Shown here one piece after another: positions 10,601 to 20,100 of a DNA stretch of 64,000 nt; position 1 is the stretch's first letter, and every line of letters starts with the position of its first letter. This DNA comes from Sva-07 sp963710625 (GTDB taxonomy: Bacteria > Actinomycetota > Acidimicrobiia > Acidimicrobiales > Ilumatobacteraceae): NCBI GenBank assembly GCA_963710625.1, contig CAVQBG010000012.1, positions 3,372-67,371 of the forward strand. The letters run 5' to 3'. The notes under the pieces were generated by a model, which worked only from the letters and a program-made list of their open reading frames with translations, made no database searches and was not told where the DNA came from. The translations under genes and the position numbers were made by a program.

Positions 10601-11284
10601 ACCGTCCGAGATCGTGTAACCGAACGAGTCGGTGCCATTGTCGTTCGGATACGGCGTGTAGAGGATCGTCCCGTCGGGATTGACCTGCACGTCACCCCAC
10701 GTCGTCGACACGCCCACGATGGACACCGTGTCACCGTCAGGATCGCTGTCATTGGCGAGAACCGCCACGTCACCGCAGTGTCCTCGTCGGTGACCACAGA
10801 AGTCGTCCACCGCAACCGGCGGACGGTTCCCGACCGACACCTGCATGGTGTCGCACGTGGTGGCGAGATCGTCGTCGGTCACGCACACCTCGACCGTGAA
10901 GTCCCCTGACGCTGCAAAGCCGTGGGAACCGTCGACGGTCCCTGCCCCGTCGACTTCGCTCACCACACCGGATTCGACCGTCCCATCGCCCCAGTCGATC
11001 GTTGCAGTGTGCGTATCGGCCGATCCGGGGTCCGAGAACGTGGCCGCGAGCACCGCAGCGACACCGCCGTCGACCACCTGGTCGCCGCCCGCGTCGACCA
11101 CGGGAGCCTCGTTCGTGACCGTCACCGTCACCGTCACGACGTCGCTGCAGGCAGCGAGGTCGTCACAGACACGCAACGTGACGTCGAAATCGCCATCGTC
11201 GGCAGCCGAGAAGTCCGGCGTCGCCGTGTCAGCGCCCGTCAGCGTCACCAGCGGATCAGCCGCCTCCCAGAGCCAGGTCGTCAC
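7607..11284 (-). CDS. giant secreted repeat protein, C-terminal fragment (PKD, Ig-like, TolB-type propeller)
   Basis: This is the last of three ORFs that together make one giant gene reading from 23137 to 7607. It contains PKD-like modules (VDWGDG, TVTDDDG), a cadherin-like module (AVLANDSDPDGDTV), and MBG-like segments (QTISFP, VTFTTTTPDVCTA). A DUF11-type domain follows (NAGPDTAPAVDVNIVLPSGATF). Last comes a TolB/WD40-like beta-propeller of about 260 residues with repeated SPDG/SWSPDSSKI motifs. No LPXTG motif or terminal membrane helix is present, so this end is probably surface-exposed or released. The GTG at 11284 is only the first in-frame start codon. The natural frame comes from the upstream ORF, from which it is separated by a break at about 11310. 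An internal out-of-frame patch (FCGHRRGHCG, near 10755-10800) replaces an expected VVTDEDTAV. Confidence 0.8.
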   Translation of the reverse strand: MTTWLWEAADPLVTLTGADTATPDFSAADDGDFDVTLRVCDDLAACSDVVTVTVTVTNEAPVVDAGGDQVVDGGVAAVLAATFSDPGSADTHTATIDWGDGTVESGVVSEVDGAGTVDGSHGFAASGDFTVEVCVTDDDLATTCDTMQVSVGNRPPVAVDDFCGHRRGHCGDVAVLANDSDPDGDTVSIVGVSTTWGDVQVNPDGTILYTPYPNDNGTDSFGYTISDGRGGTDSAIVFVTLNDVNDVPVADIVGGSTVVEGSTLVLDGSGSSDVDGSIVAYAWSVSAGAVLDDAGVVSPMLTGVDDATVTVTLTVTDDDGATATTTVEVTVTNAPPVVDPAGPLAATVGGVFTLPTSFTDAGSLDTHVATVDWGDGSPVDDLGAVVSPFDATHTFTASGSYTATVTVTDDDGGVGTVDVDVEVDAVGTLASLVLTPPTAVVGTNIWQAFTVEGFDAVGNSLGDFTAEAVFTISPNGRCNLNACRSGTTGSKVVTAEVGTLTATATLDVRVRQTISFPTIGRRTMLESPVLVTAEATSGLPVTFTTTTPDVCTAGGVNGSSITLIGPGTCTVQADQAGDDTWAPAVSRLRNFTVITVAQTITFPSLTNALITESPVLVSATASSGLPVTFTTTTPDVCTADGDMITLLDAGRCTVRAEQAGDAVYRPARPVNRSFTVTLPPPEVQTFDVSPTLLSSAGGSVELSGTASSAETCRFTVSPALAGFPLIVPCTGGSATTTATVPENTRANSRTYTFRFAALQSGARTSTSDAIAVRVAPASEPVVDLSVSGTQSADSVEIGRSLTYVFAVVNAGPDTAPAVDVNIVLPSGATFVSATATQGAGCAVAFGVASCSLGDLVSGGSVDVTIVVVPNAPGTVSTIASVTSAGTDADPANDEARLDTLFFKRYIVYTDDSTGTVRRMEPFSGSIALTTQPGGKSDAVVSPDGQTVAYWRQGPAPSYESEIWMVGIDGTNERLVATVGVSMVPRVSWSPDSSKIVFSVLAGGKWKATVASAVGAPNPQLLIPDMTFGESAPAYSPDGSRIIFRDSCQRPSPAQCRYHVVDADGGGTPVPYVSYPSGGGVVWDPDGEWFYFAASSTIYRARVDGSLAEPVVTNAYGGTYWSLSPQGDRIAYTDRVSGKNVISVVDVDGSNRQQLTTAYVAADPAGCYSPVWTTDQSAIVMHCYPGSGAIGIYRVDSNLTSPVSPTGIGGSFRSRNPDLAGNRPTN

Positions 11285-14127
11285 CGTGCCATCGGCATCG
11301 GTGGAACCGGAAGCATCGAGCGCGCGACGTCCACCTGGACGTCGACCGTGCCGACACCGCCGTCGTCGTCGGTCACCGTCACCGTGGCCGTGTAGGAACC
11401 CGACACCGTGTAGGTGTGCGTCGCATCGAACGGCGACACCACCGCACCCACATCGTCGACCGGTGATCCGTCACCCCAATCGACCGTCGCCACATGCGTG
11501 TCGAGCAGGCCCGCATCCGTGAACGACGTCGGCAACGTGAACACCTCGCCGACCGTCGCCGCCAACGGACCAACCGGAGCAACCACCGGCGGCACGTTGT
11601 CGACCGTCACCGTGGTGTCGGCCGCGCCGACCGCTGCGTTGTCGTCGGTCACCTGCAGCGACATCGTCACCACAGCGTCGTCGACCCCGGTGAACGTCGG
11701 GTTCACCAGCGTCGCATCGTCGAGATCGGCACCCGGTGACCACAGGTACGACACGACGGTCCCGTCGCTGTCGAACGACCCGGAGCCGTCCAACAGGACC
11801 GTCGAACCCTCGTCGACCACATACGGGCCGCCCGGATCCGCCACCGGCGGCCCATTCGGGGTCTGCTCGCCGAACGTCGTGACCGTGACGAACTCACTCG
11901 ACGCTCCGGCAGCAACGGTGAGGTCCCATTGCTGGCTCAAGGTCACGTCGTAGGGAGTGTCGACGATCCGGTCAGCGTCGCTGTCGTTGAACACCACGGC
12001 ATCGTCGGTGGTCGGGATCCCCCCATTACCGGTGATCGTCCCCCGGTAGTCGTACGACTGGATCGTCCAGCGATCCGGCACCGGTTCGCCGGCCAGGGAA
12101 CCGCGGATACCCACGAACGTGCTCGGGTCGTTGGGATCGTCCGAGGAATCGAACTCGTACAGCACCGAACCGTCAGCGACGGCCGCGCCACCATCGATCA
12201 GCGTGCCGTCGAAGAGGAGGTCACCGTCGAGATGCCTCACCAGGCTCGTGGTGATGTCCGTCGCCGAGACGTTGCTCAGTGTGTAGGTCTGCGTCAGCGC
12301 AGCACCATCGGCCGTAGCCACCACCGTCTGCGTCAACTCGATCACGAGGTCACCGACATCGGTTCGTGTCACCAGCTCGGACGGCGACTGCGAAATCACC
12401 TCGAAGTCACCGAACGCGCAGTCACTCAACAGATCCCCGAGATTCCCGAGGTAGAGGTTCGAGCTGTACACCGTGCCGGCCGCGTCGAGCGGGCCGAGCG
12501 GATTCCACCGCGCGTCGCTGAAGGTCACCGCGCTCCCGAATGCGCCCAGGGCGTCGACCCCCACGGTCAGCGCACCGTCGACGAGTGCCGGATCCCCCGT
12601 CGACAACTCGTGGACGAGCGGCACGCAACTGCCGGCGGAGCTGACCGTGAAGCTGTCGGCTCCGGCGGCACCGTCGTCGTCGGTCACCGTCACCGTCACC
12701 GTGTAGACGTCTGCCGTCGCATACGTGTGCGACCCGAACACCGTGCCGCCCACTTGATCGACCACACCGGGTTCGACCGTCCCGTCACCCCAATCGATCG
12801 ACGCCGTGTGCGTATCAGCCGATCCGGAGTCCGTGAACGTGGCCACGAGCACCACAGCGACACCACTGTCGACCACCTGATCGCCGCCCGCGTCGACCAC
12901 AGGAGCCTCGTTCGTGACCGACACCGTCACCGACACGACATCACTGCAAGCAGCAAGGTCGTCGCACACCTGCAACGTGACATCGAAGTCGCCATCGTCG
13001 GCAGCCGAGAAGACCGGCGTCGCCGTGTCAGCACCCGTCAGCGTCACCAACGGATCAGCCGCCTCCCACACCCACGTCGTCACCGTGCCATCGGCATCGA
13101 CGGAACCGGAGGCGTCGAGCGTGACCGTGTCACCCTCGGCGACGGAGTACGGGCCGCCGGCATCGGCGGTCGGCGGCACATTGTTCGCCACCGTCACGTC
13201 GAACGAATCGCAGCCGGGCGCGTCGTCGTCGACGACGCACACCGTCACGGTGTAGATGCCGGCGGTCCCATAGAGATGGCCGGCGGGCATCGTGATGAGG
13301 CCGGTCGCATCGTCGACCACGAGTGGCTCGACCGCCGAGCCGTCACCCCAGTCGACGGACGCGGTCCACGGCGCATCGGCACCCGGGTCGACGAAGCTCA
13401 TCCGGTTCTGCACCAGGGTGCCGCCGACCACGAGGCTGCGATCGACACCGGCATCGACCGCCGGCAGCACGTTGTCGACCACGAGGGTCGGCGTGTCGCA
13501 CAGGTCGACGGGACCGTCGACGGTGACACCACGCACGCAGATCTCCAGCGGGTAGTTGCCGTCCTGCGGATAGGGGTGGGTCTTGACGACCGGGAAGATC
13601 GAGAAGTCGATCGTCTCGATGGCCGACCCGTCGCCCCAGTCGATGGTGGTCGTGAGATCGCCACCGGGATTGAAGAAGTCGATCGTCGCCGTGGCGTTCG
13701 AACCCTCGTCGATCGACGAGGCGCCGCCGGGCGCTCCGACCGTTGCTGCGAATGCAGACACGGGGGCCGAGTCCCATCCCCAGGCGCCGTCCGCGTCATA
13801 CACGATCAGGTAGACGCTGAAGGAGCCGTTGGTCGTCGTGACGAAGTCGGGCGACACCGTGGTGTCTCCGGTCAGGCTGGCAGGCGGGCTCGGCGCGACG
13901 AACCACGAATAGGAGACGAACGTGCCGTCCGGGTCGAACGAGCCCGAGCCGTCGAGCGCCGTCGGGACGCACGGCTCCACTGGGCACGCGTCGGCCGTGT
14001 ACGGCCCACCTGCGTCGGCGACCGGTGGGATGTTGTCGTCCGGCGGCACGGTGCTGTTGATGTACACCGTCGTCGTGTCGGTCGCACCACGTGGCGCGAG
14101 CGCCGGGTCCTCGGAGCCGGGCAGCAC
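11281..14127 (-). CDS. giant secreted repeat protein, middle fragment (PKD repeats)
   Basis: This ORF continues the frame lost by the upstream ORF at about 14182 and itself loses frame at about 11310. The codon at 14127 is only the first possible start; coding sense (GYDGPDRFTYTIVDAV) begins at about 14180. Domains in order: a PKD module (PPVADAGGPYTADACPV), two or three PKD/Ig-like modules with VDWGDGS and DDDGAAG signatures, and a region of about 230 residues without recognised repeats (STGDPALVDGALTVGVDALG to SSEFVTVTTFGEQT). Two more PKD modules follow. It ends in a chimeric junction where VDVQVDVA runs straight into LDASGS of another module in the wrong frame. Inferred role: rigid extracellular stalk in adhesion or the cell surface layer. 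Confidence 0.75.
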   Translation of the reverse strand: MLPGSEDPALAPRGATDTTTVYINSTVPPDDNIPPVADAGGPYTADACPVEPCVPTALDGSGSFDPDGTFVSYSWFVAPSPPASLTGDTTVSPDFVTTTNGSFSVYLIVYDADGAWGWDSAPVSAFAATVGAPGGASSIDEGSNATATIDFFNPGGDLTTTIDWGDGSAIETIDFSIFPVVKTHPYPQDGNYPLEICVRGVTVDGPVDLCDTPTLVVDNVLPAVDAGVDRSLVVGGTLVQNRMSFVDPGADAPWTASVDWGDGSAVEPLVVDDATGLITMPAGHLYGTAGIYTVTVCVVDDDAPGCDSFDVTVANNVPPTADAGGPYSVAEGDTVTLDASGSVDADGTVTTWVWEAADPLVTLTGADTATPVFSAADDGDFDVTLQVCDDLAACSDVVSVTVSVTNEAPVVDAGGDQVVDSGVAVVLVATFTDSGSADTHTASIDWGDGTVEPGVVDQVGGTVFGSHTYATADVYTVTVTVTDDDGAAGADSFTVSSAGSCVPLVHELSTGDPALVDGALTVGVDALGAFGSAVTFSDARWNPLGPLDAAGTVYSSNLYLGNLGDLLSDCAFGDFEVISQSPSELVTRTDVGDLVIELTQTVVATADGAALTQTYTLSNVSATDITTSLVRHLDGDLLFDGTLIDGGAAVADGSVLYEFDSSDDPNDPSTFVGIRGSLAGEPVPDRWTIQSYDYRGTITGNGGIPTTDDAVVFNDSDADRIVDTPYDVTLSQQWDLTVAAGASSEFVTVTTFGEQTPNGPPVADPGGPYVVDEGSTVLLDGSGSFDSDGTVVSYLWSPGADLDDATLVNPTFTGVDDAVVTMSLQVTDDNAAVGAADTTVTVDNVPPVVAPVGPLAATVGEVFTLPTSFTDAGLLDTHVATVDWGDGSPVDDVGAVVSPFDATHTYTVSGSYTATVTVTDDDGGVGTVDVQVDVARSMLPVPPMPMAR

Positions 14128-17100
14128 GGCGTCGACGATCGTGTACGTGAAACGGTCGGGGCCGTCGTAGCCGGCCTGCGGCGTCGTACGTACACGTCGT
14201 CGAACACGTCACCGTGCCGAAGAGCGCGTTGGTGTGCGACGAAATGCTGATGCCGTCGGTCGTGTCGGCGTCGGAGTCGTTGGCCAACACGTCGATCGTG
14301 ACGAGGCTCCCCGTGGCCGCGGCGCTGTCCGGGTACGCGTACGGCACGTCGTTCACCTCGTCGACCCGCAAGGTGACCGCGCCGATCGACACGTCGGCCA
14401 CCGGCTCGGTCTCGGAGGCGTTCGCGATGTCGGTGATCGAGTACTCGAAGCTGTCGGGGCCGTAGTAGTTGAACGCCGGGATGTAGGTGTAGGCGGTGCG
14501 TTCGGCGTTCGGCACGACTGTTCCGTGCTGCGGCGGCGTGACGACGTCGAAGATCGTCACCGCGGCGCCCTCGGGGTCGACGTCGTTGGCGACGACATCG
14601 AGCAGCGTCGCCGAATCCTCGTCGACCGTGTAGTCGTCATCGACGGCGATCGGTGGCTGCCCCGCGCCGGGGTTGCACTGGTTCGACTGGAAGGCCTCGA
14701 GACGCTCGATCAGGGCAGCCGACGACTCGAAGGCGTCGGCGCCGTCGAAGATCGACAGGAACAGCGAGTTCGGGCCCGTGCTGATCGGCGTCTGCACTCT
14801 CAGCACCGCCGTGCTCCCGTTGTACGACATCCCCGTGTCGGTCACCACACGACCCGGGTCGAAGAACGATCCCTTCACGCTGATGTACTCGTTGTCGCCG
14901 TCGAAGGCGAAGTTGTCGGGGGCGACGATCGTCGAACCGGCCACCGACCACGTGCTCGCGCCCAGCTCCGCCAGGAAGCCGTCGTTGTACGGCTTGCTGA
15001 CGTAGTCCGGGTACTCCTCCGATGCGAAGACGACATCGAACGCCAGGCAGTTGGTGTCGAGCGGGATGTCGAGGTCGAGCCGGAGCACCGACGCATCGAA
15101 CGCTCCCCGGAACTGCTGACCGAGGTTCTCGTCGGCGACGTCGCCGGGCGTCCCGAACGACTCCGACGCCAGTCCGGTCGTGAGCTGGGCCAGTGTCCCG
15201 TCGGGAACGAGCAGCGGCGTCAGGTCCGGGCCCGCCGTGGCGCTCGCGGCCGGGCTGGCGCACTCGAGCCACTCGTAGCCGGTGACCGTCACGTTCGATT
15301 CGGAGAACGCCCCGGTGAGATCGGCACAGCCGATCACGTCGATGGTGACGGTCGCGGTGTCCTGCTTCTCGCCGTCGCTGATCGTGTAGTCGAACGTCGT
15401 CGTTCCCACGAAACCGCCCGGCGCGTTGAACGTGCAGTCGTCGGTGCCGCAGGTGACGGTGCCCGCGCCGGGATCGGTGTTGGAGACGATCGACAGCGGG
15501 GTGGACTCGGGATCGGTGTCGTTGGCCAACACGTCGAGCACCCGATCACCCGTGCCCTCGGCGACGTCGACGAAGTCATCGATGGCGATCGGAGCCTGGT
15601 TGAACGCCGTGACGTCGACGGTGGCCGTCGCGCATGCCGAGGCGATCCCATCGAACACGCAGACCTCGACCGTGTACAGGCCGACGCCCGGATAGGTGTG
15701 GCTCGACGTGATCGGACTGTTCGCCGGATCGACCAGCTCGTCGTCGATGCCGTCGTTCTCCCAGTCGATCGTCGCCGTGAACGAGTCGGCACCCGGATCG
15801 GAGAACGTCGCGGTCAGGTCGAAGGCGGCACCATTGACCACCGAGCCGCCACTGACCGAATCGACGGTCGGCGCAACGTTGACGACCGTGATCTGCGTCG
15901 TCTGACAGGTCGTCTCGTCGTCGTCGGTGATGCACAGCTGCACGTCATAGGTTCCGTCCTGCGGGTACACGTGCGTCGTCGACACGAGATCCGCCACGTC
16001 GTCGACGGCGACCGGCACAGCGGTCGACGGATACGTCCAATCGACGGTCGCCGTGTGCGTGTCGAACGTGCCCGGATCGGAGAACACGGCGTTCAACGCC
16101 ACGGTCGAACCCTCTGCCACACCGTCGGTGACCACGTACGACGAGATCGTCGGCGGCTCGTTGGTCACGGTGAGCGTCGTCGACGCACTCCCGGGAGCGC
16201 CCAGCAGGTCCGAAGCGGACAGGGTCAGCGAGAACACGCCGTCCTGGAATCCGGTCACCGTCGAATCGACGGCCGTCGCGTCCCCGAAGCCGACCTGTGC
16301 GCCACCATCGGACGACCACAGGATCGTCGACGGATCGAGGTTGCCATCGGTGTCGACGACCGAGCCCGCCAGGAGACCCACGTCACCCTCGGTCAACGTG
16401 TACGGCCCGCCCGCGAGGACGGTGGGCGGAACGTTCACCAGCTCCACCACGACCAGCACCGAATCACAGGTGCTCTCCGGGAAGTTGTCCGCAACGCAGA
16501 CCTCGACCGTGTACTCGCCCTCGGTGGCGTAGGTGTGGCTGACCTCGAAGCTCGGCGTGCTCACCACGCCGACGTCTTCAGCCCCGGCGCCCTCGCCCCA
16601 GTCGACCGTGGCCGTGTGGGTGTCGATGATGCCGGGATCGGTGAAGTCGACCGTCAGGGACGCGAGTTCGCCCGGCTGGATGCCGAGATCCGCGCCCGCA
16701 TCGACGGTCGGGCTGACGTTGGTGACGGTGAAGACCGAGGTCGTCACGTTGGTGGCACCGTCGTCGTCGGTCACCGTCAGCGTCACGGTCACCGCCGCAT
16801 CGTCCACACCGTTCAGCGTCGGTGTCGCACTCGTCGGGTCGGTGATGGTGCCGCCGGCCGTGACCTGCCACAGGTAGCCCACGATCGTGCCGTCGACGTC
16901 GGACGACGCCGTTGCGTCGAGGCCGAGCGACGTGCCCTCGGGCAACGTGGTCGATGCCGCGTCGATCACCGCCACCGGGTCGTCGTTGACCTCGACGACG
17001 TCGATGCTGACGGTTCCGGCGACGGTGTCGCCGCCCGACGACACCGTGTAGCCGAAACCGTCCGGGCCCGCATAGTTCGCTGCGGGCGTGTAGGTGCAGG

Positions 17101-20100
17101 CCGCATCGACGCAGTCGACACTGCCGTGCAGCGGGAGGTCGGTGAGCGCGAACGTCACCGGAGTGCCGTCGGCGTCAGCGCCCACGAGCGTCAGATCGAG
17201 CGGCGTGTCCTCGTCGGTCGACACGACCATGGCCGCGGCGGTCGGCGGATCCGGAATCGGTGTGATCGTGACCGTCACGGTTCCCGACGCGATCCCGCCG
17301 TTGCCATCGGACACGGTGACGACGAACGAGTCCTCGCCGACGAGGTCGACGTTCGCGTCGGGGTCCGGGACATAGCTGATCGGGATCTGGCAGACCCCGG
17401 CGGTGCACACGACCGGTCCGGCGACGGTGGTGGTCCCGTGCAAAGCAGCGCTCACCTCGGCGGTGAGCATGTCGCCGTCGTCGTCGACCGCATCGATGGT
17501 GATCGACGCCGTGGTGTCCTCGTCGATCGTGACGGCGGCGCCGGTCACCACGGGCGGCCGGTTCGCGCCCTGCGTGCATCCCTCCGGGCCGGGCACGACC
17601 GCCCGCAGGTTGTCGACGAGCGCAGCGGTGTCGAGGATTCCGTCACCCGCGTCGAAGATCGTGAGGTACAGGGTGTGTGCTCCAGCAGTGATCGGGGTCT
17701 GCACGACGAGGCGTTGCGTGGCACCGTCGTACTCCATCCCGTGGTCGGGCTCGACGACGACGCGATCGGCGGCGAAGAACGTGCTGTTGATGCTCAGCAC
17801 GTTGCCCTCGGGGTCGAATGCGAAGTTGTCCGGCGCCGTGATGTCGGAACCCGACACCGACCAAGGGGTCGCGGGGTCGAGCTCGGCGAGGAAGGCGTCG
17901 TTGAAGCTCGAGCCCACGTACTCCGGGTACTCGTCGCTCCCGAAGACCACGTCGAAACGAAGACAGGTCGGGCCGTCGGGGATGTCCAGGTCGACCGCGA
18001 GGATCGAGACGTCGTTCGCTCCACGGACACTGGTGCCGTTGCTTCGTCCGCTGCCGCTGCCGTAGCTCGGACCTGGAGCGACGTCGCGATCACCACTGGT
18101 GAGCAGCAGCGCCGAGCCCGATGCCGGATCGAGGAGCGGCGTCAGCTGCTGGACCACGCCGTTGGCGGTCGGGCTCGAGCATTCGACCCAGCTCTCACCG
18201 GTGATGATGCCGCCCCCGTCGAGCGCCGACGCAACCGTCGGGCAGTCGGTCGGGGTCACACCGCTGCCACCCACCTGGACCGTGACCTCGACCCGTCCGA
18301 TCGAGGTGGCGCCGTAGCTGTCGACGAGCGTGTACGTGAACACGTCGAGGCCCTCGAACCCGGGGTTCGGGGTGTAGGTGCAGTCGACCGTGCCGGACCC
18401 GTCGTCGGTACAGACGGCAATGCCGCCGGCGCCGTCGGTCGACGCGTCGAGCGCCAGCGGGTCGCCGTCGGGGTCTCGATCGTTGGCCGTGACCGTGACC
18501 GTCGCCGCGGTGTCCGGGTCGGTCATGAGCACGTCGGTCTTCGTGGTCGGCGCGCGGTTGCCGATCTGGATGACCTCGGACCTCGCCACCGGTGGATTGA
18601 TCCCGTCGTCCAGCGTCACCTCGACGTTGTCGTAGCCGAAGAACGCTGGATCGGGAGTGAAGTCGACCGTTGCGGTGCACACGTCGCTTCCGTCGGGTTG
18701 CCCCACGCAGTCGAGTGCCGACAACGGGCCGAACGAACCGCCGGGGGGAGGTGTACCGAGCCCGACGGTCATCGGGTCACCGTCGGGCTCGGCGACCGTG
18801 ATGGTCAGCGTCGTCGTCCCGACGACGCGGTTCGGCGCCACGTCGACGAGGTACGGGATCTCGTTGCCGGTCAACGTCACCGTGGCCGGATCGCTCGTGT
18901 TGATCGCGTCGCTGACCGTGAACGTGAATTCGTCGCCACCGGTGTAGCCCGTGTCGGGCGTGTACGTGGCCGCCTGAGTGCAGGTGCCGAAGCCGTCGCA
19001 GGTCGGCGGTCCGTCGAGCGACACCGACCCGTTCGTGGGGTCGGTGTCGATGGCGAACGTGAGCGTCGCGCCCTCGAAGTCGTACCCCTCGAGCGTGAGC
19101 GCCGTCGTCGGGGAGGTGATCTTGGCCGTCTGCCAGTACGCGTAGGGAGGCTGATCCCCGTTCAGCGTCACGGTCGCCGGCGAACTGTCGAGGTTGCCAT
19201 CGTTCACGATGTAGGTGAACGAGTCGTCGACCAGCGGCCCGTCGGGCGTGTAGGTCACCGTCGCGGTGCACTGTCCGCCGCCACACACCGGCGTCGAGAT
19301 CGCCCCCAACGTGCCGTTGACCGGACCGGTGTCGATGGCGAACGTCACGTCGGCGCCCTCGGGATCCGTGCCCGTGAGCGTGATCTCGTTGGGACCGTCG
19401 ACGATGTCGAGGTACACATACGAGGCATCGGGCGGCTGATCAGCCCCCGTCTGCCGGACGACGTGGATGTACGCCGTACTCGACGACGCACCGTCGCTGG
19501 CCTCGTAGTTGAAGTCCCACGTGTCGAGGCTTCCGGGTGTGAACGGCACCTCGGCGGTGCACAGGCTCGACCCATCGGGCTGGAGGTCACAGGTCACCGG
19601 GCCCACTGGGCCAACCGTCCCGTCGCCGTTGTAGGGATCGGTCACCGTGAACGTCAGGTCGTCGCCGTCAGGATCCGTGCCGATCAGCGTGATCTGCGTG
19701 GTCGCCGATGGCACAGCGATCGAGATGTCGGCTGCGGCGGGCGTGATGTTGCTGCCGCTCACGTATCCGGTGGCTGACGACGTGCCGTCGCCGGCGGTGA
19801 ACGAGAACGACCAGCCGCTGTTCTCGGCCTGGACCGTGACCACGGCGGAGCAGTAGTTCGATCCGTCGGCTTGTGCCTCACAGGTCACCGGACCCGGAGC
19901 ACCGACCGTGGCGCCGTAAGCAGGGTCGACTACGCCAAAGGTGATCGGGTCACCGTTGGGGTCGACGGCGCGGAGCGTGACATCGGCTCCCGAGGTGCCC
20001 GCGACGACGTCGGGAACGATCGCGTACGGCGTCGGGTTGACGACGTTCATCGACGCCACCGTCGATGTACCCAGCTCATCGCTGACCTGGAACTGGAACG

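Noticed and set aside
14127..14210. Programmed ribosomal frameshifting in the giant gene
   Set aside because: No slippery heptamer or downstream pseudoknot was found; a single extra G explains the shift, and similar indels occur in unrelated genes of the window.
14234..19777. 1,847-codon plus-strand frame opposite the giant gene
   Set aside because: Translation is Arg/Asp/Val-rich without domains; it mirrors the repeat structure of the real minus-strand gene.
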